56,447 nucleotides of DNA from Mycobacterium paraffinicum (GTDB lineage: Bacteria > Actinomycetota > Actinomycetes > Mycobacteriales > Mycobacteriaceae): positions 1 through 56,447 of the forward strand of contig NZ_MPNT01000035.1 of NCBI RefSeq assembly GCF_001907675.1, read 5' to 3'. Below the pieces are notes generated by a model, which was not told the DNA's origin, did not search any database, and saw nothing but the letters and a program-made list of their open reading frames with translations. Of the stretch, positions 37,278 through 45,940 are shown in pieces. The position numbers and the translations under genes were made by a program. Each line of letters begins with the position of its first letter. Positions within the stretch are counted from its first letter, which is position 1.

Positions 37278-39068
37278 ATGGCGTACGACGTGATCATTCG
37301 CGACGGGCTGTGGTTCGACGGCACCGGCGGTGCGCCGCAGACCCGCACGCTGGGCATCCGGGACGGCGTGGTGGCGACGGTGTCGGACCGCCCGCTGGAC
37401 GAGACGGGTTGCCCCGAGGTGATCGACGCGGCCGGCAAGTGGGTGGTGCCCGGCTTCGTCGACGTGCACACCCACTACGACGCCGAGGTGTTGCTGGACC
37501 CGGGCCTGCGCGAGTCCGTGCGCCACGGTGTCACCACCGTGCTGCTCGGGAACTGCTCGCTGTCCACTGTCTACGCCAACTCCGAGGACGCCGCCGACCT
37601 GTTCAGCCGCGTGGAGGCCGTCCCCCGCGAATACGTTTACGGCGCTTTGCAAAACAAGACCTGGTCCGGCGCGGCGGAATACATCAAGGCGATCGACGCC
37701 CTGCCACTCGGGCCGAATGTCGGCTCACTGCTTGGCCATTCGGACCTGCGGGCGGCGGTGATGGGCCTCGACCGGGCCACCGACGCCGCCGTCCGGCCCA
37801 CCGACGCCGAAGTGGAGCGGATGGCGAGCCTGCTCGACGAGGCGCTGGACGCCGGGGTGCTCGGCATGTCGGGGATGGACGCGGCCATCGACAAACTCGA
37901 CGGTGAACGCTTCCGGTCGCGGGCGCTGCCGTCCACCTTCGCGACGTGGCGCGAACGGCGCCGGCTGATCAAGGTGCTGCGCAAGCGCGGCCGCATCCTG
38001 CAGAGCGCGCCCAACGTGGCGAAGCCGGCGACCGGGATGCTCTTCTTCGTGGCCAGCAGCCGGATCTTCAACCGGGGCAAGGGCGTTCGCATGAGCATGC
38101 TGGTTTCCGCCGACGCCAAGTCGATGCCGCTGTCGGTGTACGTCTTCGGACCGGGGGCCCGCCTGCTCAACAAGCTCCTGGGCGCCAGCGTGCGGTTCCA
38201 GCATCTGCCGGTGCCGTTCGAGTTGTACTCCGACGGGATCGACCTGCCGGTCTTCGAGGAGTTCGGCGCCGGAACCGCCGCCTTGCACCTACGGGATCAG
38301 TTGCAGCGCAACGAGTTGCTGGCCGACAAGGAATACCGCCGCCAGTTCCGGCGCGAGTTCGACCGCGTCAAACTCGGACCGTCGCTGTGGCACCGCGACT
38401 TCCACGACGCCGTCATCGTCGAATGCCCCGACAAGTCGTTGATAGGCAAGAGCTTCGGCGCCATCGCCGACGAGCGCGAATTGCACCCGCTCGACGCGTT
38501 CCTCGACGTGCTCGTCGAGAACGGTGAACGCAACGTCCGCTGGACGACGATCGTCGCCAACCATCGGCCCAAGCTGCTCAACGCGCTCGCCAAGGAGGGC
38601 AGCGTGCACATGGGCTTCTCCGATGCCGGTGCGCACCTGCGCAACATGGCCTTCTACAACTTCCCGCTGAAGCTGCTCAAGCGTGCCCGGGACGCCTACC
38701 GGGCCGGCGCGCCATTCATGTCGACCGAGCACGCGGTGCATCGCCTGACCGGCGAACTGGGGGAGTGGTTCGGCATCGACGCCGGCACGCTGCGCCAGGG
38801 CGACCGCGCGGACTTCGTGGTGATCGACCCGGCCGGCCTCAACGAGGCGGTCGAGGGTTACTACGAGGAGGAGGTGCCCTTCTACGGCGGCCTGCGGCGC
38901 ATGGTCAACCGCAACGACGACGCCGTCGTCGCGACCGGCGTGGGCGGCGCCGTGGTCTTCCGCGCGGGCCGGTTCCGCGAGGGCTACGGCCAGACGGTGA
39001 AGTCCGGCCGCTACCTGCGCGCGGGCCAGCGGCACCGCGGCCAGAGCGCCGTGAAAATCGGGGCCTGA
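37278..39068 (+). CDS. N-acyl-D-amino-acid deacylase-like amidohydrolase
   Basis: A 596-residue amidohydrolase of the D-aminoacylase family, co-linear with Rv2913c. The metal motif is His64-x-His66-x-Asp68 (DVHTHYD); GNCS follows near 95, then HRDFHDAVI and a late FSDAGAHLRNM segment with the catalytic Asp. It probably removes acyl groups from D-amino acids or related amides; the true substrate is unknown. GGAGG six bases before ATG 37278 supports the start. It is followed one base later by a TetR gene that likely controls the pair. Confidence 0.88.
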   Translation: MAYDVIIRDGLWFDGTGGAPQTRTLGIRDGVVATVSDRPLDETGCPEVIDAAGKWVVPGFVDVHTHYDAEVLLDPGLRESVRHGVTTVLLGNCSLSTVYANSEDAADLFSRVEAVPREYVYGALQNKTWSGAAEYIKAIDALPLGPNVGSLLGHSDLRAAVMGLDRATDAAVRPTDAEVERMASLLDEALDAGVLGMSGMDAAIDKLDGERFRSRALPSTFATWRERRRLIKVLRKRGRILQSAPNVAKPATGMLFFVASSRIFNRGKGVRMSMLVSADAKSMPLSVYVFGPGARLLNKLLGASVRFQHLPVPFELYSDGIDLPVFEEFGAGTAALHLRDQLQRNELLADKEYRRQFRREFDRVKLGPSLWHRDFHDAVIVECPDKSLIGKSFGAIADERELHPLDAFLDVLVENGERNVRWTTIVANHRPKLLNALAKEGSVHMGFSDAGAHLRNMAFYNFPLKLLKRARDAYRAGAPFMSTEHAVHRLTGELGEWFGIDAGTLRQGDRADFVVIDPAGLNEAVEGYYEEEVPFYGGLRRMVNRNDDAVVATGVGGAVVFRAGRFREGYGQTVKSGRYLRAGQRHRGQSAVKIGA

Positions 39069-39069
39069 C

Positions 39070-39672
39070 ATGGCCAGAACTCAGCAGCAGCGTCGCGAGG
39101 AGACCGTGGGCCGACTCCTGGACGCCTGCATCGACACCATCATCGAGGTCGGGTACGCCCGGGCGTCGGCCGCCGTGATCACCAAGCGCGCGGGCGTGTC
39201 CGTGGGGGCCCTGTTCCGGCACTTCGGGACGATGGGCGACTTCATGGCGGCCACGGCCTCCGAGGTGTTGCGTCGTCAGCTCGAGACGTTCACCAAGCGG
39301 GTCGCCGAGATCCCGCCCGATCGGCCGGCGCTCGAAGCCGCCCTGGCGATCCTGCGCGACGTCACCGCCGCCCCCAGCAACGCGGTGCTCTACGAACTGC
39401 TGGTCGCCGCGCGCACCGACGAAAAGCTCAGGGCCACTTTGCAAAACGAGCTGCGGCAATACTCCAGCAAGATTCTCGAGGCCGCCCGCACCCTGCCCGG
39501 CGCCGAGAGCTTCCCCGAGGAGACGTTCCCCGTCCTGGTGGCGGTGCTGACCAACGTGTTCGACGGGGCCGCGGTGGTGGAGGGGGTGCTGCCGCAGCCG
39601 CAGATCGCGGAGCAACGGATCCCCATGCTGATGACGCTGCTGTCCGCGGCGGCGCCGGACGCGGGCCTATAG
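39070..39672 (+). CDS. TetR-family transcriptional regulator
   Basis: A 200-residue regulator. The N-terminal helix-turn-helix (about 15-60) reads VGRLLDACIDTIIEVGYARA, then ITKRAGVSVGALFRHFG, the TetR signature. The C-terminal ligand domain is helical and unassigned. It is co-linear with Rv2912c. ATG 39070 lies one base after the amidohydrolase stop, so it is co-transcribed with its probable target. Its stop overlaps the end of dacB2 by six bases, tail to tail. Confidence 0.9.
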   Translation: MARTQQQRREETVGRLLDACIDTIIEVGYARASAAVITKRAGVSVGALFRHFGTMGDFMAATASEVLRRQLETFTKRVAEIPPDRPALEAALAILRDVTAAPSNAVLYELLVAARTDEKLRATLQNELRQYSSKILEAARTLPGAESFPEETFPVLVAVLTNVFDGAAVVEGVLPQPQIAEQRIPMLMTLLSAAAPDAGL

Positions 39673-40542
39673 CGAGCCGACGCTGGACTGCGGGTTGAGC
39701 GCGAAACCCCAGTCGAACAGCGTCGCGGCCTGGTCCCAGTAGGTCGGCCCGCCGGCCTTGACCAGGCCGTACATCATCGCGATGACCAGCCGCCGGCCAC
39801 CGCGTGCAGCCGCGCCGACGAAGGTCTTGCGCGCGGCGTCGGTGAACCCGGTCTTGCCGCCGATCGCGCCGGGATAGCGCTGCAACAGCTCGTCCTGGTT
39901 GACGATCGGTTGATCCCCGTGATCGCCGGGGAACATCGCCGACGGCTCGGCGGTGATCTGGGCGAACACCGGATTGGCCATCGCGGCGCGGAAGATGACG
40001 GCCAGGTCGTGCGCCGTCGAGGCCCCGGACCCGCCGGGCCCGTCGAGACCGGACGGCGTCGCGGCATGGGTGTTCGTCGCGCCCAGGGCGGCCGCCTTGG
40101 CGTTCATCTTGGCGACCGTGGCGTCGGGTCCGCCCAGCATGTGCGCCAGCGTGTTGGCCGCGTCGTTGCCCGAGACCAGCAGCAGGCCGTCCAGCAGCTG
40201 GCGCGCGGTGTAGAGCCGGCCCGGTTTGACGCCGACACAATTGCACTCCACCTGCGTGTCGGCGGTATCGGCGACCACTGTGGAGTCCAGGCTCACCTGG
40301 TCCAGGGTCACCAGCGCCAGCAGCACCTTGATGGTGCTCGCCGGCGGGTGGGCCACGTTCTGGTCGCGGGCGGCCAGCACCTGGCCGCTGTCCAGGTCGG
40401 CGACGATCCAGGTCTGCGCCGGGCCGTCCGGGATCGGCATCGAGCCGACCGGCTGCGTGCTGTCGGCCCAGGACGCTGGGACGGTGGCCCCGCACGCACC
40501 GACCGTGAGCAGGGCCGCGGCTGCGGCCATGACCTTACGCAT
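39667..40542 (-). CDS. dacB2: D-alanyl-D-alanine carboxypeptidase DacB2
   Basis: A 291-residue exported penicillin-binding protein that trims the terminal D-Ala of peptidoglycan stem peptides. The three active-site motifs are Ser69-T-I-Lys72, Ser124-Gly-Asn126 and Lys230-Thr-Gly232. The N-terminal signal peptide ends near VGAC (Cys17), so it may be a lipoprotein. It is co-linear with Rv2911. ATG 40542; divergent from the NTF2-like gene across 59 bases. Confidence 0.94.
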   Translation of the reverse strand: MRKVMAAAAALLTVGACGATVPASWADSTQPVGSMPIPDGPAQTWIVADLDSGQVLAARDQNVAHPPASTIKVLLALVTLDQVSLDSTVVADTADTQVECNCVGVKPGRLYTARQLLDGLLLVSGNDAANTLAHMLGGPDATVAKMNAKAAALGATNTHAATPSGLDGPGGSGASTAHDLAVIFRAAMANPVFAQITAEPSAMFPGDHGDQPIVNQDELLQRYPGAIGGKTGFTDAARKTFVGAAARGGRRLVIAMMYGLVKAGGPTYWDQAATLFDWGFALNPQSSVGSL

Positions 40543-40601
40543 GGGCCGAAAGTCTAACTTCCGGGCCTTTTCGGCGCCGATTTTCGTCTACTGTCCGATG
40601 C

Positions 40602-41021
40602 ATGTTGAGCCTGGCCGAGATTTCCGACCGCTTAGAGATCCAGCAGCTGCTGGTGGACTACTCCACCGCCATTGACCAGCGCCGATTCGACGATCTCGAC
40701 AAGGTGTTCACCGACGACGCGTACATCGACTACACCGCGCTCGGTGGCATCGAGGGCCACTACCCCGAGGTCAAGAAGTGGCTGTCGGAGGTGCTGCCGA
40801 ACTTTCCGGTGTACGCGCACATGCTGGGCAACTTCTCGGTGCGTATCGATGGCGACAAGGCGTCGTCGCGGGTTATCTGCTTCAACCCGATGGTGCTCGG
40901 CGGCGACAACGATCAGGTGTTGTTCTGTGGGCTCTGGTACGACGACGAATTCGTCCGCACGCCGGAGGGTTGGCGGATGACGCGCCGGGTGGAGACGAAG
41001 GTCTTCCAGAAGGTCATGTAG
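40602..41021 (+). CDS. NTF2-like (SnoaL_4) protein
   Basis: A 139-residue protein, Rv2910c in order. LAEISDRLEIQQLLVDYSTA is the family N-terminal helix, followed by DQRRFDDLDKVFTDDAYIDY and a C-terminal GWRMTRRVETKVF strand. The fold is that of nuclear transport factor 2 / scytalone dehydratase-like enzymes; activity is unknown. It is distinct in sequence from the SnoaL-like protein at 423-866. ATG 40602 was chosen. Confidence 0.82.
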   Translation: MLSLAEISDRLEIQQLLVDYSTAIDQRRFDDLDKVFTDDAYIDYTALGGIEGHYPEVKKWLSEVLPNFPVYAHMLGNFSVRIDGDKASSRVICFNPMVLGGDNDQVLFCGLWYDDEFVRTPEGWRMTRRVETKVFQKVM

Positions 41022-41073
41022 GGCTTGCGCCGAGATTGCCGCCAGGGCTGTTCGGCACGCCCCGGCCACCACG

Positions 41074-41119
41074 ATGGCGGCGACCCGCAGCGCCCGGCCC
41101 CGCCGCGCTCGCGATCGCC
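41074..41119 (+). repeat. Interspersed repeat copy upstream of rpsP
   Basis: ATGGCGGCGACCCGCAGCGC followed by CCGGCCCCGCCGCGCTCGCG and ATCGCC matches the rnc-fpg and ffh-junction repeat unit with a few differences. It lies just before the rpsP promoter. The rest of the 259-base gap (41022-41280) holds that promoter and the leader. Confidence 0.65.
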
Positions 41120-41126
41120 GCGATTT

Positions 41127-41154
41127 CTGACACGGCGACCCGTTCTGGCACAAT
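41127..41154 (+). promoter_or_regulatory. rpsP promoter
   Basis: CTGACA (41127-41132) and CACAAT (41149-41154) are 16 bases apart. The -10 sits in TTCTGGCACAAT, a string that recurs before rplS (44468-44478), suggesting a shared class of ribosomal-protein promoter. The predicted leader to ATG 41281 is about 120 bases. Confidence 0.6.
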
Positions 41155-41280
41155 AGGCGGCTGTCCGCCGAGCGATCACGCATCGCTTCGTGGTCAGACA
41201 CGCGAGGCAAAACCGGATCCTGGCATCCCGCCCCGATCGCTGAATTGCAGCGTGACACACACAGGAGAATTCGCTTAACC

Positions 41281-41787
41281 ATGGCTGTGAAGATCAAGCT
41301 CACCCGGCTTGGCAAGATCCGCAATCCCCAGTACCGCATCGCCGTCGCCGACGCGCGGACGCGGCGCGACGGTCGCTCCATCGAGGTCATCGGTCGCTAC
41401 CACCCCAAGGAAGACCCGAGCCTCATCGAGATCAACTCCGAGCGCGCCCAGTACTGGCTGTCCGTGGGCGCCCAGCCCACCGAGCCCGTCCTCAAGCTGC
41501 TGAAGATCACCGGCGACTGGCAGAAGTTCAAGGGCCTGCCGGGCGCCGAGGGCCGCTTGAAGGTCGCCCCGCCCAAGCCGAGCAAGCTGGAGCTGTTCAA
41601 CGCCGCGCTGGCGGAGGCCGAGGGCGGCCCGACCACCGAGGCCGCGAAGCCGAAGAAGAAGGCGCCGGCGAAGAAGGCCGCCAAGGCCGCCGCGCCGGAG
41701 GCCGCCGCTGAGGCTCCCGCTGAAGCCGCGCCGGCCGAGACGGCCGCCGAGGGCGGCGAGCAGGCCGAGCCGGGCACCGAGAGCTGA
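41281..41787 (+). CDS. rpsP: 30S ribosomal protein S16
   Basis: A 168-residue S16. The core (1-95) starts [20 protein letters not shown] and is followed by an Ala/Lys/Glu/Pro-rich tail (about 120-168) typical of actinobacterial S16 and absent from the E. coli protein. A GGAG lies 14 bases before ATG 41281, longer than normal. It heads the rpsP-khpA-rimM-trmD operon. Confidence 0.97.
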   Translation: MAVKIKLTRLGKIRNPQYRIAVADARTRRDGRSIEVIGRYHPKEDPSLIEINSERAQYWLSVGAQPTEPVLKLLKITGDWQKFKGLPGAEGRLKVAPPKPSKLELFNAALAEAEGGPTTEAAKPKKKAPAKKAAKAAAPEAAAEAPAEAAPAETAAEGGEQAEPGTES

Positions 41788-41794
41788 CGCGGCG

Positions 41795-42037
41795 ATGAGC
41801 ACGGTCGTCGTTGACGCGGTGGAGCACCTGGTGCGGGGGATTGTCGACAACCCCGACGATGTCCGGGTGGACATGGTGACCAGTCGCCGCGGCCGAACCG
41901 TCGAGGTCCACGTCCATCCCGACGACCTCGGCAAGGTGATCGGTCGCGGCGGTCGCACCGCGACCGCCCTGCGCACGCTGGTCGCCGGTATCGGTGGCCG
42001 CGGCATCCGCGTCGACGTGGTGGACACCGACCAGTAG
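41795..42037 (+). CDS. khpA: KH-domain RNA-binding protein KhpA
   Basis: An 80-residue single KH domain with the GxxG loop GRGG ([16 protein letters not shown]). It usually pairs with KhpB/Jag and binds many RNAs, with roles in cell-wall growth in Firmicutes. The position between rpsP and rimM is conserved in many bacteria (Rv2908c). ATG 41795 lies seven bases after rpsP. Confidence 0.93.
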   Translation: MSTVVVDAVEHLVRGIVDNPDDVRVDMVTSRRGRTVEVHVHPDDLGKVIGRGGRTATALRTLVAGIGGRGIRVDVVDTDQ

Positions 42038-42047
42038 CCGCTCATGG

Positions 42048-42062
42048 AACTCCGTTGGAGTT
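42048..42062 (+). repeat. Small inverted repeat containing the rimM start codon
   Basis: AACTCC and GGAGTT are perfect inverted arms around GTT, with the TTG start at 42055-42057 in the loop and stem. An ATG (42044) that looks like the original start is out of frame, so the region resembles a local duplication that moved the start. Confidence 0.4.
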
Positions 42063-42576
42063 GACGGTCGGACGCGTCGCGAAGGCGCACGGGATCGGCG
42101 GCGAGGTCGTCGTCGAGATCCGCACCGACGACCCCGACGCCCGCTTCGCTCCCGGTAAAACGTTGCGCGGCAGGGCTTCCCGCGGCGGTGGGGAACGCGA
42201 CTTCGTCGTCGAGAGTGTGCGTGAACACGGCGGGCGGCTGCTATTGCGATTGGCCGGGGTGACCGATCGCGACTCCGCCGACGCGCTGCGCGGCACCTTG
42301 TTCGTCGTCGACTCCGACGACCTGCCCCCCATCGCCGAGCCGGACACCTACTACGACCACCAGCTCGAGGGGCTGCACGTCCGGACCGTGACGGGCCAGG
42401 ACGTCGGTGTCGTCGCCGAGGTGCTGCACACCGCCGCCGGCGAGCTGTTGGCGGTCCGCCGGGGCGACGGCGGGGAAGTGTTGGTGCCGTTCGTCGGCGC
42501 GATCGTCACCTCGGTGTCACTCGACGACGGAGTCGCGGAGATCGATCCGCCCGAGGGCCTGCTGGATCTGGCATGA
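42055..42576 (+). CDS. rimM: 16S rRNA processing protein RimM
   Basis: A 173-residue ribosome maturation factor that binds S19 and assists assembly of the 30S head. The N-terminal RimM domain begins [20 protein letters not shown], and a C-terminal PRC-barrel holds [11 protein letters not shown] and [13 protein letters not shown]. The start is TTG 42055; the nearby ATG 42044 opens a six-codon frame only. The stop overlaps trmD as ATGA. Confidence 0.94.
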   Translation: MELTVGRVAKAHGIGGEVVVEIRTDDPDARFAPGKTLRGRASRGGGERDFVVESVREHGGRLLLRLAGVTDRDSADALRGTLFVVDSDDLPPIAEPDTYYDHQLEGLHVRTVTGQDVGVVAEVLHTAAGELLAVRRGDGGEVLVPFVGAIVTSVSLDDGVAEIDPPEGLLDLA

Positions 42577-43325
42577 GGATCGACGTCGTCACCATCTTTC
42601 CCGCCTTCCTGGACCCGCTGCGGCAATCGTTGCCGGGCAGGGCGATTCAGTCGGGCCTGGTCGACCTGCGGGTGCATGACCTGCGTCGGTGGACGCACGA
42701 CGTGCACCGCTCGGTCGACGATGCGCCCTACGGCGGCGGTCCCGGGATGGTGATGAAGGCGCCGGTGTGGGGCGAGGCATTGGACGAAATCTGTTCGGAG
42801 CGAACCGTTTTGGTTGTGCCGACACCCGCCGGAGCGTTGTTCACCCAGGCCGACGCCCAGCGCTGGAGCGGCGAGGAGCATCTGGTGTTCGCGTGCGGTC
42901 GCTACGAGGGCATCGACCAGCGGGTCATCGAGGATGCCGGCCGACGGATGCGGGTCGAGGAGGTCTCGATCGGCGACTATGTCCTGCCGGGTGGGGAGTC
43001 GGCGGCCGTCGTGATGATCGAGGCCGTGGTGCGCCTGCTTCAGGGAGTGCTCGGCAATCCCGCCTCACACCTGCACGATTCGCATTCCCCGGCCCTGGAT
43101 CGGCTGCTCGAGGGGCCCAGCTACACCCGGCCGCCGAGCTGGCGCGGGCTCGACGTACCCGAGGTCTTGCTATCCGGCGACCACGCGCGCGTCGAGGCAT
43201 GGCGGCGCGAGGTTTCGTTGCAGCGCACCCGCGAACGCCGACCGGAGCTGCTGGACCCTTCCGATTCGCCCGGCGACGATGCGCTCCGCGAAGTGGAGCG
43301 AGGAGGAGCCGGGCAATCCGATTAG
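42573..43325 (+). CDS. trmD: tRNA (guanine-37-N1)-methyltransferase
   Basis: A 250-residue SPOUT-class methyltransferase that makes m1G37, preventing frameshifting. [13 protein letters not shown] N-terminus ([14 protein letters not shown]), [16 protein letters not shown], and the trefoil-knot SAM site [14 protein letters not shown] are intact. The last 20 residues or so ([17 protein letters not shown]) extend past the usual RRPELLD end and are encoded by a MIRU-like repeat. The stop overlaps lppW tail to tail by four bases. Confidence 0.96.
   Translation: MRIDVVTIFPAFLDPLRQSLPGRAIQSGLVDLRVHDLRRWTHDVHRSVDDAPYGGGPGMVMKAPVWGEALDEICSERTVLVVPTPAGALFTQADAQRWSGEEHLVFACGRYEGIDQRVIEDAGRRMRVEEVSIGDYVLPGGESAAVVMIEAVVRLLQGVLGNPASHLHDSHSPALDRLLEGPSYTRPPSWRGLDVPEVLLSGDHARVEAWRREVSLQRTRERRPELLDPSDSPGDDALREVERGGAGQSD
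43271..43314 (+). repeat. MIRU-like repeat inside the trmD 3' end
   Basis: CGGCGACGATGCGCTCCGCG followed by AAGTGGAGCGAGGAGGAGCC and GGGC resembles the element upstream of coaD (12355-12402, minus strand): shared GACGATGC at one end and GAGGAGGAGC at the other. It is read through as the C-terminal extension of TrmD. Confidence 0.45.
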
Positions 43326-44290
43326 AGCCCGCGCCCCAGCGGGTCGATCCGACCTTCGGGAAATATCGTCTTGACCGCCCTGGTGATGGTCTCGCGGGCG
43401 GTGGCATCGTCGGAGGGTTGCAGGGACTGCACCACCATGATGTAGCGACGGTCCGCGCCGATCACGCCGGTCGACAGGTGCATCCAGTCGCTGCCGATGC
43501 AGCACATCCAGCCCTGCTTGACCGCCACCGGTTCGGCATACAACCCGTCCGGGATGCCGAATCGCTGCGGATACCCGTCGAGTCCGTTCGGCGTGGACTG
43601 GGCCAGGTCGTCGACGATGAGCTTCGCCTTGTCGGGCGGCAGGCCGCCGGACCCGTCGAGCAGCATCTCGTAGTAGCGGACCAGGTCGGTCGTAGTGCTC
43701 ATGGTGTTCCACCAGCGTCCGTCGCTGGGCGGCGTGGTCGACGCCAGCCCATAGCGGGCCGCGACCGCGGCGATGATGGCGTTCGCGCCGCCCTGGGCCC
43801 AGAATCGCTCGGCGGCGCCGTCGTCGGAGGACTGCAGCATGATGTCCAGCGCCTGGCGGTCGTCGGCGCTCAGCGCGGCCTTGCCCTCGGATGCGTGCAG
43901 CAGCAGGTCGTCGGCGATGAACAGCTTGGCCACCGATGCGGTGCCGATGACCTGGCTGTTGCCGGTGGTAACCAGCTGATGGGTCTTTCGATCGAGAATC
44001 GCCACCGACAGGGCGGCCCCGCCGGCCGCGGCCTCGTCGGTCGCTTGCTGCGCGCGAGCCTGCAGGCCCACGGGTTGCGCGCTGGGCGGCTGCTGCTCCG
44101 GCTGCGTGGGCTCGACCGCCTCGAGCATCAGCTGCGCCCGCTGCGGGGACGCCTGGCGCAGGCCGCGGTCGGGGGTGACGTACACCGGGAAGTTGTAGAC
44201 CTTGGCCTGTACCTTCGCCTCGCAACCGGCGGCCACCACCAACGCCACCGCCGCTGTGGCGGTGAACAAAGTCAGCGGCCGAACGCGCAT
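43322..44290 (-). CDS. lppW: Lipoprotein LppW, beta-lactamase/DD-peptidase-like fold
   Basis: A 322-residue exported protein. The signal peptide ends in VVAAGC (Cys23), a likely lipidation site. The mature part has Ser119-V-A-Lys122 (GTASVAKLF), an SxxK motif, and [11 protein letters not shown] in the place of SDN/SGN; the third motif is unclear. It may bind or hydrolyse a peptidoglycan-related substrate, or be inactive. It is co-linear with Rv2905. ATG 44290 follows GGAGGAGGGG, an excellent ribosome binding site. Confidence 0.88.
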   Translation of the reverse strand: MRVRPLTLFTATAAVALVVAAGCEAKVQAKVYNFPVYVTPDRGLRQASPQRAQLMLEAVEPTQPEQQPPSAQPVGLQARAQQATDEAAAGGAALSVAILDRKTHQLVTTGNSQVIGTASVAKLFIADDLLLHASEGKAALSADDRQALDIMLQSSDDGAAERFWAQGGANAIIAAVAARYGLASTTPPSDGRWWNTMSTTTDLVRYYEMLLDGSGGLPPDKAKLIVDDLAQSTPNGLDGYPQRFGIPDGLYAEPVAVKQGWMCCIGSDWMHLSTGVIGADRRYIMVVQSLQPSDDATARETITRAVKTIFPEGRIDPLGRGL

Positions 44291-44449
44291 TCCCCTCCTC
44301 CGACTGGCTCGGACGGTGCACAGGCGCGGGCCGCGTCGCGCCACCTGATCCGGCCGTCACGCAGGTCCGGTAGCGCGTTCTGGCCCCAGTCATATGTACC
44401 ATTTACCAGCGCGTTCGGCTCGCTGCGAACCGCGTCGGGAGCTGTGATT

Positions 44450-44478
44450 TTCGTGGCAAGCGCCCTGTCTGGCACAAT
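44450..44478 (+). promoter_or_regulatory. rplS promoter
   Basis: CACAAT (44473-44478) is preceded by TGTCTGG, giving TCTGGCACAAT, identical over 11 bases to the rpsP promoter. A weak -35 TTCGTG (44450-44455) is 17 bases upstream. Confidence 0.5.
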
Positions 44479-44574
44479 TGACCAGTTGTCTCCAGGGGTT
44501 GCCGGCCGGCCGGGCCGTTTTCCGCCCGCTGCGAGATACGCGCAAGTTGCCCAAAACCATCGGCTTGGCGACCG

Positions 44575-44630
44575 CCTCACACCCCAGGTGAGGGCTGTCC
44601 CCGCAGGCCGCGACCGCAAGGAAGTGCCTT
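44575..44630 (+). promoter_or_regulatory. Structured rplS 5' leader
   Basis: Two hairpins can form. CCTCAC/GTGAGG (44575-44580 with 44588-44593) has a seven-base loop. AAGG/CCTT (44618-44621 with 44627-44630) would sequester the Shine-Dalgarno AAGGAAG. This is compatible with translational autoregulation of a ribosomal protein, but no known motif matches. Confidence 0.35.
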
Positions 44631-44636
44631 CTCAAG

Positions 44637-44978
44637 ATGAACCGCCTGGACTTCGTCGACCAAGCGTCGCTGCGCGACGACATCCCGGTTTTCGGCCCGG
44701 GCGACACCATCAACGTGCACGTCAAGGTCATCGAGGGCGCCAAGGAGCGCATCCAGGTGTTCAAGGGCGTGGTGATCCGCCGGCAGGGCGGCGGCGTCCG
44801 CGAGACGTTCACCGTGCGCAAGGAGAGCTACGGCGTCGGCGTCGAGCGGACCTTCCCGGTGCACTCGCCCAACATCGACCACATCGAGGTGGTGACCCGT
44901 GGCGATGTCCGCCGCGCCAAGCTGTACTACCTGCGTGAGCTCCGCGGCAAGAAGGCCAAGATCAAGGAAAAGCGCTGA
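44637..44978 (+). CDS. rplS: 50S ribosomal protein L19
   Basis: A 113-residue L19, full length. [40 protein letters not shown], and the C-terminal [20 protein letters not shown] are all family hallmarks. It sits at the 30S-50S interface. It has its own promoter and leader, separated from trmD by the antisense lppW gene. Confidence 0.98.
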   Translation: MNRLDFVDQASLRDDIPVFGPGDTINVHVKVIEGAKERIQVFKGVVIRRQGGGVRETFTVRKESYGVGVERTFPVHSPNIDHIEVVTRGDVRRAKLYYLRELRGKKAKIKEKR

Positions 44979-44979
44979 G

Positions 44980-45005
44980 CCGGGACGGCCGGGCGGCAGT
45001 CCCGG
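44980..45005 (+). terminator. Hairpin after rplS
   Basis: CCGGGAC (44980-44986) pairs perfectly with GTCCCGG (44999-45005) across a 12-base GC-rich loop, beginning two bases after the rplS stop. It is followed by TCGGTTTA, a weak T-rich stretch. Confidence 0.5.
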
Positions 45006-45035
45006 TCGGTTTACAGCGCCACAATCTGCGCTGGC

Positions 45036-45041
45036 TACTCT
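45036..45041 (+). promoter_or_regulatory. -10 element of a possible leaderless lepB transcript
   Basis: TACTCT ends six bases before GTG 45048, with no Shine-Dalgarno between. A TTTACA further upstream (45010-45015) is 20 bases from it, too far for a standard -35. Confidence 0.4.
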
Positions 45042-45047
45042 GATCTC

Positions 45048-45938
45048 GTGACCGATCCCACGGACTCATCTGAGCCCCAGTCCGCCCAGTCAGAGCCGAA
45101 GGTCTCCACCCGCATCCCGGACCCGCCCGAAGGCGAGGCGCCGAAGGCTGCCGAATCGATTCCCGAGCCGGCGGACGCGCCCGACAAGGACGTGCCGGAG
45201 CGCACCAAGCGATCCGCCCTGCGGGAATTCGCGCTGCTGGCGGTGATCGCGGTGGCGCTCTATTACGTCATGCTGACCTTCGTGGCGCGGCCCTACCTGA
45301 TCCCGTCGGAGTCGATGGAGCCGACGCTGCACGGGTGCGCCGGCTGCGTCGGCGACCGGATCATGGTCGACAAAGTCACCTATCGCTTCGACCCGCCGCG
45401 CCCCGGCGACGTCATCGTCTTCAAGGGACCGCCCTCCTGGAACCTCGGCTACAAGTCGATCCGGTCCAACAACACCGTGCTGCGCTGGGCACAGGACGCG
45501 CTGTCCTTCATCGGCTTCGTGCCTCCCGACGAGAACGACCTCGTCAAGCGGGTCATCGCGGTCGGGGGGCAGACGGTGCAGTGCCGCGCCGACACCGGGT
45601 TGACGGTCGACGGCAAGCCGCTCAAGGAGCCCTACCTGGACCCGGCCACCATGATGGCCGACCCGTCGGTGTACCCGTGCCTGGGTAGCGAGTTCGGGCC
45701 GGTCAACGTGCCCCAGGGGCGGCTGTGGGTGATGGGTGACAACCGGACGCACTCGGCGGACTCCCGCGCCCACTGCACCAGCGTTCCGGCCGAGGCGCTC
45801 AAGGGCGTGTTGTGCACGGGCGATCCGACGTCGGGGACCGTGCCGGTGTCCAACGTCATCGGCAAGGCGAGGTTCATCGTGTGGCCGCCGGGGCGCTGGG
45901 GTGGCGTGTCCTCGGTGAACCCGCAGCAGCACCAGTAG
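45048..45938 (+). CDS. lepB: Signal peptidase I
   Basis: A 296-residue membrane protease that releases exported proteins. A long acidic cytoplasmic N-terminus (1-58) precedes one transmembrane helix (about 59-78). The catalytic dyad is Ser89 (PSESMEP) and Lys167 ([10 protein letters not shown]); the C-terminal [13 protein letters not shown] box is intact. The start is GTG 45048. It follows rplS and precedes rnhB, as in most actinobacteria. Confidence 0.97.
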   Translation: MTDPTDSSEPQSAQSEPKVSTRIPDPPEGEAPKAAESIPEPADAPDKDVPERTKRSALREFALLAVIAVALYYVMLTFVARPYLIPSESMEPTLHGCAGCVGDRIMVDKVTYRFDPPRPGDVIVFKGPPSWNLGYKSIRSNNTVLRWAQDALSFIGFVPPDENDLVKRVIAVGGQTVQCRADTGLTVDGKPLKEPYLDPATMMADPSVYPCLGSEFGPVNVPQGRLWVMGDNRTHSADSRAHCTSVPAEALKGVLCTGDPTSGTVPVSNVIGKARFIVWPPGRWGGVSSVNPQQHQ

Positions 45939-45940
45939 CC

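Larger units (their letters stand above)
44291..44636. other. 346-base divergent gap between lppW and rplS
   Basis: Holds the lppW upstream region on the minus strand (a possible -10 TACATA near 44395-44400, reading left), the rplS promoter (44450-44478) and a structured rplS leader of about 150 bases. No small gene is supported. Confidence 0.5.
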
